DNA of 64,000 nt. It comes from an uncultured Flavobacteriales bacterium. GTDB taxonomy: Bacteria; Bacteroidota; Bacteroidia; Flavobacteriales_E; Vicingaceae. Position numbers and translations under genes: made by a program. Numbering within the stretch: position 1 is the first letter of the stretch; each line of letters starts with the position of its first letter. The DNA is taken from positions 124,001 through 188,000 of the forward strand of contig CAJQON010000018.1 in assembly GCA_905479995.1 (NCBI GenBank), in the 5' to 3' direction. A model generated the notes under the pieces. That model searched no databases. It was not told where the DNA came from and saw only the letters and a program-made list of their open reading frames with translations. Of the stretch, positions 33,788 to 42,274 are shown piece after piece.

Positions 33788-33820
33788 AAAAAGGAAGGTT
33801 ATTTAACCTCCCTTTTTTTA
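33786..33820. terminator. Bidirectional terminator
   Basis: An A7-GG-x-AGGTTA arm pairs with TAACCT-x-CC-T7 around a two-base loop. It separates the convergent response-regulator and TonB-receptor genes and has poly-A/poly-T tracts for both directions. Confidence 0.8.
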
Positions 33821-33838
33821 TGCATATGTTGAGTTATT

Positions 33839-36646
33839 TTATCCAATCAAATATTTTAGTCCAATGCTGAAGACAGCACCTCTTCTGTAAGAATTAAAGA
33901 TGTACTCTTGGTCTTTGTAGTTATAAGTTTGCTTAACAATAGGGTTTAAAATATTCTGAGCCTTAAACTTCAAGCTAAATTTGTCGCCTATTTTTTTGCC
34001 AATATTAAAGTCTAACTGATGAACTGGTTGTTGGAAAACATTTGGTGTTGCTCCAACAACAACTACTGCAATTTTTTCGCCAGAAACATTATAACTTAAG
34101 TTAGCAGACAAGCCTAAGGAATCGTTATTGTACCCTAAAAAGATATTTACAATGTAAGGCGATTGACCAAATAAGCTTCTAGTTTCCGATGCATTAGGAT
34201 CTTGAGATTTTATTAACTCTATTTCTTGCGCATCAATACCTACTTCAGAGAATACGTAAGTAAAGTTACCCCCAAAACTAAATGTATTTACAGAGTCAGA
34301 TAAGAATCCCAATTGCTTTTTTACTTCAATTTCAGCACCATAAACGGTTGCTTTGTTTATGTTTCTCCAGGTTAGCTCCGAGTTTTGTGCTTCAGTATTA
34401 AACACGAGCTCTATTGGGTTAGAAAATGATTTGTAAAATCCTCCAAAAGACATAATTTCTCCAAAATTTGGAAAGTTTTCAACTCTAAAGTCAATATTGT
34501 CTACTAGTGTTCTTTCTAGTTCCGGGTTACCAACAATAATCCAGTTAGTAGAAAAATCGTAAGTAGCAAAAGGAGCAATTTCTCTAAAGGTTGGTCTTGC
34601 TAACGTTTTAGAATAAGAAGCTCTAATGTTTGTTTTTTTCGTTATAGCATACGAGGTATTTAAAGCAGGTAAAATGTCTGTTTCTTTTAACTCTCCTAAT
34701 TCTTGAGATTGATCGAAACTTCTTACCAATATATTGGTAGTTTCTAAACGAGCTCCACCAACCATTCTTAATTTTTGAGAAGCCCATATATCTCCCATTA
34801 CATATCCTGCAACTATTTCTTGGTCAGCACCATAGCTGTTTCTTCTTTCCGAAGCTTCTTCAATGTAAACATAATTAGCTACAGGGTTTCCTGCTGTTGG
34901 CAAGGTCATGTTGGCATTGCCAATGTAGTTAGCAACACTACCAGTATATGCTAGGTTTCCTTGCGACCTGTAATTGTAACGGTTTTCTGTCAATACCCTC
35001 TCTTGAATTAAGAAAGCACTACCAAATTTAATTTTAGAGCTTTTTCCTTCCAACTCTGCAATGTTAAATTCAAAGTTAATTTTTCCATCTCCGGTGGTTT
35101 GATCTAAATCTCTATAAAATCGAGTAGGAACAGGATAAATGGCTGCTTGTATGCTGTAGTTGTTTTGACCTGTCGCATCAACAGTATAATCGTTAGAAAA
35201 ATAGCGTAAATCTGGTTGGATTTGATTGGATTGAGACCAAGCCCACATCCAATCAACCTTTAATTTTTTTACGTTTTCAAAGTAATGCTCTCCTTTAGAT
35301 TGGTAACTGCTTAATGAGTTTTGTTGGTACTCTAAAGCTCTTGTTTGAAAAAACAACCCGATTTGATCGCTAGGAATTTCACCTTCTTGAAAAGTAGTGG
35401 TGCTTATTCCGTTTTGATTTCTTAAAAAATTAAACCCTAACTTGTGGTTAGGCGATAACTTGTAAGATACGTTTGCAAATGCTCCCCACAACACATTTTC
35501 TTGAGAGCGTGTATCCGTTAAAGTTCTAATTGGATTTAGTTCGTCAACTTCGTCAACAGCACCAGTTAATTCGTACCTGTTAGTAAATGCATCTGTTGCT
35601 CTGTGGCTGTATTTTTTAGAATATGATAAACCAGTAATAAACCCAATATCTTTACCAAATAACTTTTTTTGATTTCCTACAGAAAGAGAATGGCTTTGGT
35701 TTAAAAACGAAGTTTTTTCGCTTACATCCATTTCTTTATTAAAAGATCGAGAAATGGCTTGTAACCTTTCATTGTCTACAAATAAGGCAGGTATATTTTG
35801 AGTTGACGAAGGAAGTTCTCGTGTTCCGTCATCAAAACCTAGCCAATCCATTCCACCACCTTGGTAAGTTAAAAAATCGTCTTTTAAGCTAGATTCTGTA
35901 TTATAACCCAAAGAGGTAGAAAATTGGAAAGTAAATTGCTCAGGAAAATCTTTGGTTTCAATGTCAACTAAACCACCAGTAAAACTACCAGGTAAATCAG
36001 GGCTAAACGTTTTAATTACTTTCATGTTTTCTATCATGTTGGTAGGAAATAAATCTAACTGTACAGAGTTTCTATTCGGATCTAATCCAGGAATTTCAGC
36101 TTTGTTTAGCGTAGTTTTACTGTAACGGTCACTTAACCCTCTAACGTAAACATACTTGCCGCCCTCTATGGTTAAACCGGTAACTCTTTTGGCAACAGCT
36201 GCAGCATTTCCATCTCCCCTTTTGGCCATCTCTTTATTTCCGATGGCTTCCATTACAAAAGCTGCATTTTTCTTTTCTGCTAATAGGTATGATTCATTAC
36301 TTCTATCTGCTTTAGAGGTTATTGTAAATGTTTCCATTTCCATGTTTGAGGTTCCTAGAGTAAAATTTTTAGTAAGGGTTTCACTATTAGTAATAGTTAC
36401 TCCAATGGTGTCCGACTCAAAAGAAATATATGAACAGATGAGATTATGTGTTCCCGCAGGAACATTTTCTAATCGATAGTTCCCATCAATATCTGCCATG
36501 GTCCCTTTTGTTGTTCCTTGCAAGTAAACAGTTGCTCCAATTAATTCTTCGCCTTCGTTACTGTTAATTTTTCCAGTTATGGTTCCTTGAGCAGAACTAA
36601 AGGTTGCAATTAAAAGACCAATAAATATAAATATTACGTGTTTCAT
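33839..36646 (-). CDS. TonB-dependent receptor with CarboxypepD_reg domain
   Basis: 935 residues. A signal peptide (ending SSAQ, about residue 19) is followed by a carboxypeptidase-regulatory-like domain (about 20-105), a TonB plug (about 120-240, with KRVTGLTIEGGKYVYVRGLSDRY-type segments) and a 22-strand barrel ending FSIGLKYLIG. The strong Pho-box promoter and the neighbouring beta-helix lipoprotein suggest it imports a phosphorus-containing compound under starvation. The ligand is inferred from regulation only. No SusD-type partner is present, but the adjacent lipoprotein could play a comparable role. Confidence 0.93.
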   Translation of the reverse strand: MKHVIFIFIGLLIATFSSAQGTITGKINSNEGEELIGATVYLQGTTKGTMADIDGNYRLENVPAGTHNLICSYISFESDTIGVTITNSETLTKNFTLGTSNMEMETFTITSKADRSNESYLLAEKKNAAFVMEAIGNKEMAKRGDGNAAAVAKRVTGLTIEGGKYVYVRGLSDRYSKTTLNKAEIPGLDPNRNSVQLDLFPTNMIENMKVIKTFSPDLPGSFTGGLVDIETKDFPEQFTFQFSTSLGYNTESSLKDDFLTYQGGGMDWLGFDDGTRELPSSTQNIPALFVDNERLQAISRSFNKEMDVSEKTSFLNQSHSLSVGNQKKLFGKDIGFITGLSYSKKYSHRATDAFTNRYELTGAVDEVDELNPIRTLTDTRSQENVLWGAFANVSYKLSPNHKLGFNFLRNQNGISTTTFQEGEIPSDQIGLFFQTRALEYQQNSLSSYQSKGEHYFENVKKLKVDWMWAWSQSNQIQPDLRYFSNDYTVDATGQNNYSIQAAIYPVPTRFYRDLDQTTGDGKINFEFNIAELEGKSSKIKFGSAFLIQERVLTENRYNYRSQGNLAYTGSVANYIGNANMTLPTAGNPVANYVYIEEASERRNSYGADQEIVAGYVMGDIWASQKLRMVGGARLETTNILVRSFDQSQELGELKETDILPALNTSYAITKKTNIRASYSKTLARPTFREIAPFATYDFSTNWIIVGNPELERTLVDNIDFRVENFPNFGEIMSFGGFYKSFSNPIELVFNTEAQNSELTWRNINKATVYGAEIEVKKQLGFLSDSVNTFSFGGNFTYVFSEVGIDAQEIELIKSQDPNASETRSLFGQSPYIVNIFLGYNNDSLGLSANLSYNVSGEKIAVVVVGATPNVFQQPVHQLDFNIGKKIGDKFSLKFKAQNILNPIVKQTYNYKDQEYIFNSYRRGAVFSIGLKYLIG

Positions 36647-36666
36647 TTTGTTTAAATTTTATAATG

Positions 36667-36722
36667 CAAAGGAAAAGCAGTGATATAATATAGAGGTTAA
36701 AGAAAAGTTAAGTGTCCGTTAT
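36667..36722 (-). promoter_or_regulatory. Pho-box promoter of the TonB-dependent receptor
   Basis: Reading the minus strand: ATAACG starting at 36722, TTAACT at 36711 and TTAACC at 36700, in 11-bp register. The last copy starts 26 bp before TTCCTTTG (36674 to 36667), a one-mismatch -7 element. Confidence 0.65.
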
Positions 36723-36805
36723 CTGTGGCCATTGTTAATTAATTTCATTTGTGCCATCTGTAGAAGTGACTTATAGCTATATTTAATTAACAACCAGGTG
36801 TTTAA

Positions 36806-36847
36806 CTCAAAAAAACTCCTGCCAACAAGGCAGGAGTTTTTTTTGAG
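36806..36847. terminator. Strong terminator after the beta-helix lipoprotein gene
   Basis: CTC-A7-CTCCTGCC, loop AACAA, GGCAGGAG-T8-GAG: an 8-bp GC-rich stem inside A/T tracts, 16 bp beyond the stop of the minus-strand lipoprotein gene. It isolates that gene from the TonB-receptor promoter. Confidence 0.88.
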
Positions 36848-36862
36848 GGTATTAATTTTATG

Positions 36863-38224
36863 TTATGGAAAAGTTAACGTCCATCCTTGTGCCCAGTTTG
36901 ATGCACTAACATCAAAAGCTCCTAAGTAAGTTGCATTATCATACCAAGCATCTCCAGATGCAGTCCCAGTTCCTAAAGATGAGCTAGGTACAGGGTTTGT
37001 AGCAGTAATTCCAGCATTAGCTGTAGATAAACCTGTTACACTTGCGTGAGCAGACAAATCAACAGCATTGTTGTCTACCACAACATCTTGTCCAATAGCA
37101 GACATTACAATGTCAGCTAATTTCAATTGACCAGCATCTAATCTTGCTTTAGAATCTTCACCAGAAGCTAAATCTTCAATGTCAATTCCTTTTCCAAAAT
37201 CATGAAATACTGAGTTATGGTATTCTCCACCTGCATTATCTCTAAAAGTAATGGCTCTACTTGATCCATTTCCAATATATGTAGCATTGTAAATCATAGG
37301 AGTAGCATATGGTAATCCGTCTTCTGGATTAGTTCCCCCATCGTGCTCACCACCTCTATCAGAATTAGCATCTTCAATAGCAACCCAAAACTGACCTTTA
37401 CCTCTGTATCCTTGATCATAATCGTAAGAATCATCTCCACAGTTAGATACTAAGATGTGCTTTAAGTTTGGTGTTCCTCCAAAAAATTCAACTCCATCAT
37501 CTGCATTTGCAGTAACCTCAATGTGGTGAATAGAAGTTGCTGAACCAACACCACCTAAAGTTAAACCATTTATTTCGTTTCCTGCTCCAATATCTGTTCC
37601 TCCATGTCGGATAGAGATGTAACATAAAGATCCTGAATTATCCATGTCGTTTGAACCACCATAAGAACCTCTTGTTTCTGAAGTAGGAATACCTTCAATG
37701 TTTTGTGTTGAAGGCACAGTGTTAAGTTGTGCATCGCCTAAAACAATTAAACCTCCCCATTGACCTTTTGTACTTGCTGGTACAGAACCATCTAATGGAT
37801 CAGCTTCGAAAGTAAAGATGATTGGGTTGGTAGAAGTTCCACATGCATTTATAGTTGCTCCTTTTGCAACGATTAAAGCAGAAGCATTTGCTCCAGTTCC
37901 TGGTTTTCCTTTAACTACAGTTCCTGGTTGAATTGTTAAGGTTTGTCCAGAATTTACAAATACTAATCCGTCTAGTACATAAATCTTATCGCTGGTCCAA
38001 GTAGTAGTTCCTGTTCCAGAACCTCCATCAGTTATTGTTACAATATTGCTAGTAGCTGGAGTAGGAGTTACCGCATACGTACAAGATCCATCGTCTTTTT
38101 CGGCATTTGCATTATAGTTTTCTGCAGTAATGTCTGTACAGCCTTCCTCTTTAGAGCATGAAGTCATTAAACTTCCTAGTCCAATAGAAACAGAGGCAAT
38201 TAATAATAAATTTTTTGTTTTCAT
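36863..38224 (-). CDS. Secreted parallel beta-helix lipoprotein of the phosphate island
   Basis: 453 residues. The lipobox LMTSC gives a lipidated Cys23. It is followed by a short Ca-binding-like Cys loop (GCTDITAENYNANAEKDDGSC as two overlapping segments) and a right-handed beta-helix-like body (about 60-380) with IVAKGATI, GGLIVLGDAQLN and IHHIEVTANADDGVEFFGG. Such proteins are frequently paired with a TonB-dependent receptor in Bacteroidota and may capture its ligand. It has its own Pho-box promoter and a terminator. It lacks any recognised phosphatase motif. Confidence 0.83.
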   Translation of the reverse strand: MKTKNLLLIASVSIGLGSLMTSCSKEEGCTDITAENYNANAEKDDGSCTYAVTPTPATSNIVTITDGGSGTGTTTWTSDKIYVLDGLVFVNSGQTLTIQPGTVVKGKPGTGANASALIVAKGATINACGTSTNPIIFTFEADPLDGSVPASTKGQWGGLIVLGDAQLNTVPSTQNIEGIPTSETRGSYGGSNDMDNSGSLCYISIRHGGTDIGAGNEINGLTLGGVGSATSIHHIEVTANADDGVEFFGGTPNLKHILVSNCGDDSYDYDQGYRGKGQFWVAIEDANSDRGGEHDGGTNPEDGLPYATPMIYNATYIGNGSSRAITFRDNAGGEYHNSVFHDFGKGIDIEDLASGEDSKARLDAGQLKLADIVMSAIGQDVVVDNNAVDLSAHASVTGLSTANAGITATNPVPSSSLGTGTASGDAWYDNATYLGAFDVSASNWAQGWTLTFP

Positions 38225-38250
38225 TTTTATTTAAGTTTTAATTTATGCTG

Positions 38251-38328
38251 CAAAGGAAAACCTATAGCATTACCTGATTATAAATTGCACCTTAATGTTT
38301 CTTTATATTGATGTTAAGTAAAGATTAT
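38251..38328 (-). promoter_or_regulatory. Pho-box promoter of the beta-helix lipoprotein
   Basis: Reading the minus strand: ATAATC from 38328, TTAACA from 38317, ATAAAG from 38306, TTAAGG from 38295 and a weak TTTATA from 38284, all in 11-bp register. The last starts 26 bp before TTCCTTTG (38258 to 38251), identical to the -7 of the TonB receptor. Confidence 0.55.
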
Positions 38329-38391
38329 TGGTATTAATTAATTATAAACTTTTAGCAAACAATCCAATGATAATGAGGGGAACACAATTAA

Positions 38392-38436
38392 TTAATGTTA
38401 AATTAACACTGTAAACAGATGGGTGTTGTATTTTTG
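38392..38436 (+). promoter_or_regulatory. Pho-box promoter of phoB
   Basis: TTAATG at 38392 and TTAACA at 38403, 11 bp apart. The second starts exactly 26 bp before TATTTTTG (38429-38436), a perfect TAnnTTTG. It suggests that phoB controls itself. Confidence 0.65.
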
Positions 38437-38456
38437 ATTAAAATAATTGAGATAAG

Positions 38457-39134
38457 ATGGCAAGTGAAAAAATATTATTGGTTGATGATGAGGTAGATAT
38501 CATTGAATTTTTGGGGTACAATCTTTCTAAAGAAGGATTTGATGTAACAACCTGTACAAGCGGGAAAGAAGCAATAGAATTGGCAAAAAAAATAAAGCCA
38601 GACTTAATTGTATTAGATGTAATGATGCCCGAAATGGATGGAATAGAAACCTGTCATGAAATAAGAACAATAGATGAATTAAAGCACACTCTAATTGCAT
38701 TTTTAAGTGCCCGAGGAGAAGATTACTCTCAGGTTGCTGGCTTTGATGCTGGAGCAGATGATTACATCACCAAGCCTATTAAGCCTAGACTTTTAATTAG
38801 TAGAGTTAATGCAATTTTAAGAAGAAAAGTTGGAGGAGCTCCAGTTGAAATTTCTGACGGAAATGAAGACATTAAAATAGACAGAGAAAAATATTTAGTA
38901 TATAAAAACGGAGCAGAACTTTCCTTTCCTAAAAAAGAATTTGAACTATTGGCATTGTTAATTTCCAAGCCTGGAAAAGTATTTACTAGAGAGGTAATTT
39001 TAGAAAATGTTTGGGGAGGAGATGTTGTTGTTGGCGATAGAACCATAGATGTTCACATTAGAAAATTGAGAGAAAAATTAGGAGACAACTACATCAAAAC
39101 AATTAAAGGAGTTGGATACAAATTTGAAGCTTAA
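38457..39134 (+). CDS. phoB: Phosphate-regulon response regulator PhoB
   Basis: 225 residues. A canonical receiver (Asp10-Asp11, phospho-acceptor Asp54, Lys in DDYITKPIK) is joined to an OmpR/PhoB winged helix (about 130-223) with RTIDVHIRKLREKLGDNYIKTIKGVGYKF. The phoR-like kinase starts 51 bp downstream. Context with a phosphate porin and a Na/Pi transporter, plus PhoP-type boxes in the island, supports the phoB assignment over other OmpR-family members. Confidence 0.9.
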   Translation: MASEKILLVDDEVDIIEFLGYNLSKEGFDVTTCTSGKEAIELAKKIKPDLIVLDVMMPEMDGIETCHEIRTIDELKHTLIAFLSARGEDYSQVAGFDAGADDYITKPIKPRLLISRVNAILRRKVGGAPVEISDGNEDIKIDREKYLVYKNGAELSFPKKEFELLALLISKPGKVFTREVILENVWGGDVVVGDRTIDVHIRKLREKLGDNYIKTIKGVGYKFEA

Positions 39135-39185
39135 CAACATGTTTGCCTTTAAATTGTATTAAAGAAGCCTTACATTTGTATCCTT

Positions 39186-40229
39186 ATGAAAAACTTAACA
39201 CCTAACGGTCTTGCATTAAGAATTTCTTTTTTAGTAGCTATTGTAGTTACCCTTTTTTTGAGTGTTTTTGGTTGGGCAAATAACAACATAAACATTAACT
39301 TAGTCTTGCTCATTTTTCCAATTACTTTTGTAGCTTCTTACATAGGTTTTAGATTAGCTGTAGAGAAATTTATATACAGTAAAATCAAATTAATTTATAA
39401 AACCATCCATAACTTAAAGTTAGAGAAAGGTGACGCTGGAGCTGAAATTGATTTGAACACAGATGTTTTAAACCAAGTAAAAGAAGATGTTGAAGCTTGG
39501 GACAAAACCAACAAGCAAGAAATTGAGCGTCTCAAAGGTTTGGAGGAATACCGAAGAGAATTTGTTGGCAATGTATCGCATGAATTGAAAACGCCAATTT
39601 TTAATGTTCAAGGATATATTTTAACGCTACTAGAAGGCGGGCTCGATGATCCAAACATTAATTTAAAATACCTCGATAGAGCAAACAAAAGCGTAGATCG
39701 GATGATTCGATTATTGGATGATTTGGATGAAATTTCTAAGTTAGAATCTGGTGTTTTAGAAATGGAGTTTACAAAAGTTGACTTGGTAGACTTGGTAAAA
39801 GAAGCGATAATCTCTTTAGAAATTGGAGCTAAAAAGAATAACATCACGTTAAAATTTGTTGACGAACCAATTAAACCAATATGGGTAATGGCCAATGTAA
39901 ATGCAATCAATCAAGTTTTCATTAACCTAATTGTTAACTCTATTAAATATGGTAAAGATGGGGGAGAAACTTTAGTGAAACTCTTTGATATGCATGACAA
40001 CATTTTAATTGAAATTGCTGATGATGGTGGTGGAATTGCAGAAGAACATTTGCCACGGCTTTTTGAACGTTTTTATAGAACTGATACCGCCAGAGATCGT
40101 GGCAGCGGAGGAACTGGCCTAGGTCTTTCTATCGTTAAACACATAATAGAAGCTCACCATCAAACCGTAAATGTTAGAAGTACTATTGATGTTGGTTCAA
40201 CCTTTTCTTTTACACTAAAAAAGGCATAA
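39186..40229 (+). CDS. phoR: Phosphate-regulon sensor histidine kinase PhoR
   Basis: 347 residues. Two transmembrane helices (about 12-30 and 37-58) with almost no periplasmic loop, a linker, an HisKA domain with NVSHELKTP (His132), and an HATPase domain with NLIVNSIKYG (N box), ADDGGGI (G1) and GGTGLGLSIVKHI (G2). The minimal periplasmic part is typical of PhoR, which senses through the transporter rather than by direct binding. No PstSCAB/PhoU genes are in the window; the PhoU-like tail of the Na/Pi cotransporter may substitute. Confidence 0.9.
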   Translation: MKNLTPNGLALRISFLVAIVVTLFLSVFGWANNNININLVLLIFPITFVASYIGFRLAVEKFIYSKIKLIYKTIHNLKLEKGDAGAEIDLNTDVLNQVKEDVEAWDKTNKQEIERLKGLEEYRREFVGNVSHELKTPIFNVQGYILTLLEGGLDDPNINLKYLDRANKSVDRMIRLLDDLDEISKLESGVLEMEFTKVDLVDLVKEAIISLEIGAKKNNITLKFVDEPIKPIWVMANVNAINQVFINLIVNSIKYGKDGGETLVKLFDMHDNILIEIADDGGGIAEEHLPRLFERFYRTDTARDRGSGGTGLGLSIVKHIIEAHHQTVNVRSTIDVGSTFSFTLKKA

Positions 40230-40263
40230 TTTCGTTTCCTAAAATTATTTGTTTCTTTGCATT

Positions 40264-41019
40264 ATGCTTGTAGAAATATCTGTAGTCATCATTACCTATA
40301 ACGAAGAAGTAAACATTGCCCGGTGTCTCGATTCTGTTAAAGGATTATCGAAAGATATTGTGGTGGTTGATTCTTACTCTACAGACAAAACCAGACAGAT
40401 ATGTGCCAATAGAGAAGTACGTTTTATAGAGCATCGATTTGATGGACACATAGAGCAAAAAAATTACGCTTTATCTCAAGCAAAAAGTAACTACGTATTA
40501 TCGTTAGATGCAGACGAAGCCCTAACACCAGAATTAAAAGAAGCCATAGAAAATATTCGTTACAATTGGGAATACGATGCCTATAGTTTTAATCGATTAA
40601 CCAATTTTTGTGGTTCTTGGATAAAACATTGTGGATGGTATCCAGATAAAAAATTACGATTATGGGACACCACTAAAGGAGAGTGGGGAGGAGTAAATCC
40701 GCACGACAAAGTGGTGATGAAATCGGGAACAACATTAAAACATACCAAACTGGATATTTTACACTACTCTTTTTATTTTGAAGAAGAGCACTTTAAGCAA
40801 ATAGAATACTTTACCGACATTGCTGCCAAAGCAGATTTTGAAAGAGGAAAACGAAGCAATGGATTTAAGATTTTTTACAAATCTAAATTCAAGTTTTTTA
40901 GAGATTATATATTAAAATTAGGGTTTTTGGATGGGTATGCTGGTTACTTAGTTTGCAAAAACTCGGCATTTGCAACCGCACAGAAATACAGAAAAATCAG
41001 AAAAATTCAAGAAGCGTAG
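40264..41019 (+). CDS. Glycosyltransferase family 2 (WaaE/KdtX-like)
   Basis: 251 residues from MLVEISVVIITYNEE (an upstream in-frame TTG is less likely). GT-A fold with the nucleotide-binding ISVVIITYNEEVNIARCLDS and the LDADEALTPE metal-binding motif (about 85). The length and the CGSWIKHCGWYPDKKLRLW region match the WaaE/KdtX group, which adds sugar to the LPS inner core. Together with kdsB elsewhere in the window this suits LPS assembly. It is likely cotranscribed with the next glycosyltransferase, 3 bp on. Confidence 0.9.
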   Translation: MLVEISVVIITYNEEVNIARCLDSVKGLSKDIVVVDSYSTDKTRQICANREVRFIEHRFDGHIEQKNYALSQAKSNYVLSLDADEALTPELKEAIENIRYNWEYDAYSFNRLTNFCGSWIKHCGWYPDKKLRLWDTTKGEWGGVNPHDKVVMKSGTTLKHTKLDILHYSFYFEEEHFKQIEYFTDIAAKADFERGKRSNGFKIFYKSKFKFFRDYILKLGFLDGYAGYLVCKNSAFATAQKYRKIRKIQEA

Positions 41020-41022
41020 CCC

Positions 41023-42132
41023 ATGTCTCAAATGAAAAATATTTGCTTTTTGAACTCCACCAAATTTTGGGGAGGAGGAGAAAAAATACACCTCGATTAT
41101 TCCTTAAAATTTAAGGTAAAAGGCTATAACGTTACTTTAGGAGTAATGCAAAATAGTCCACTGGCTAAAGAAGCCAAAACAAATGGGTTACAAACCTTTA
41201 ACATTGCCTTATCCAACCTTTCCTTTCTTAACCCATTTAAATATGCCAAGCTGGTTAAATTTTTCAAATCTGAACAAATTGACACAGTAATTATTTCTAG
41301 TTCGCATGATTTAAAAGTTGGGGCGATTGCTGCGAAAAAAGCAGGCGTAAAAAACATTGTTTACTACAGAGTATTAGCAGCTCCAGTTAAAAATAAAATG
41401 CTCAATCGGCACATTTATGGCAAAGTACTAACACATATCATTGCAAATTCACTCGAAACACGAAGAGGAATGTTGCGTAACATGCCTAATGTTATCAATA
41501 ATGATGACATAAGCATTGTTAATCAAGGATTAGACATTGAAGCTATTGATCAACAAAAAGTAGTTTTGAACGAAAAAACCGATAAAATTATAATAGGTAA
41601 CGCTGGTAGATTGACAGCGCAAAAAGGACAAGAAAAACTAATTGACATTGCCCTTCAACTAAAAGCAAAAAATCTTCAGTTTAAAATACAAATTGCCGGA
41701 ACAGGACCAGATCATGACAAACTTTTGGCTTTAATAGCAAGCAATAAGCTTCAAAATGAAGTCGAATTGTTAGGTTTTGTTAAAGATGTAAATAGTTTTA
41801 TGCACAACATTGATATTTTCGCTTTAACCTCGGAGTGGGAAGGATTTGGCTATGTATTGGCCGAAGCGATGGTAGCCCAAAAACCACTCGTTGCATTCGA
41901 CATTACCAGTAATCCCGAATTGGTAGAAAATGATAAAAATGGCTACTTAGTTCCTTTTCCAGACACAACAGCTTTTAGTAATAAGTTGGCTGAACTAATT
42001 GCTTCAGAAGAATTACGAAAACAACTTGGAAATGCTGGAAGAAAAGTGGTAGAAGACAACTTTCAACTAGACAAAATAATAGGTGATTTTGAAAAGGTAG
42101 TGTTGAGTCAAAAAACAACCCGCCAAAAATAA
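41023..42132 (+). CDS. Glycosyltransferase family 4
   Basis: 369 residues, GT-B fold. The N-terminal domain begins with the Gly-rich FWGGGEKIHLD loop. The C-terminal domain has the UDP/GDP-sugar site IGNAGRLTAQKGQEKL (about 190) and the retaining motif SEWEGFGYVLAEAMVAQKPLVAF (two segments around residue 275), with the family's EGFGxxxxEA pattern. A role in LPS or exopolysaccharide is likely; the donor and acceptor are unknown. It lies directly after the WaaE-like gene. Confidence 0.9.
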   Translation: MSQMKNICFLNSTKFWGGGEKIHLDYSLKFKVKGYNVTLGVMQNSPLAKEAKTNGLQTFNIALSNLSFLNPFKYAKLVKFFKSEQIDTVIISSSHDLKVGAIAAKKAGVKNIVYYRVLAAPVKNKMLNRHIYGKVLTHIIANSLETRRGMLRNMPNVINNDDISIVNQGLDIEAIDQQKVVLNEKTDKIIIGNAGRLTAQKGQEKLIDIALQLKAKNLQFKIQIAGTGPDHDKLLALIASNKLQNEVELLGFVKDVNSFMHNIDIFALTSEWEGFGYVLAEAMVAQKPLVAFDITSNPELVENDKNGYLVPFPDTTAFSNKLAELIASEELRKQLGNAGRKVVEDNFQLDKIIGDFEKVVLSQKTTRQK

Positions 42133-42274
42133 TTTCTTAAAACTTTAGTTCTAATACGTATGAAATCCTTGTAAAAATACGTCTATAAGACAGTTAGCAA
42201 GTTAAACAACAAAGAAAATTCCGATATTTATAGATTGATAAAGCCAACACTTAATTGTTATTGGCAAAAAGACA

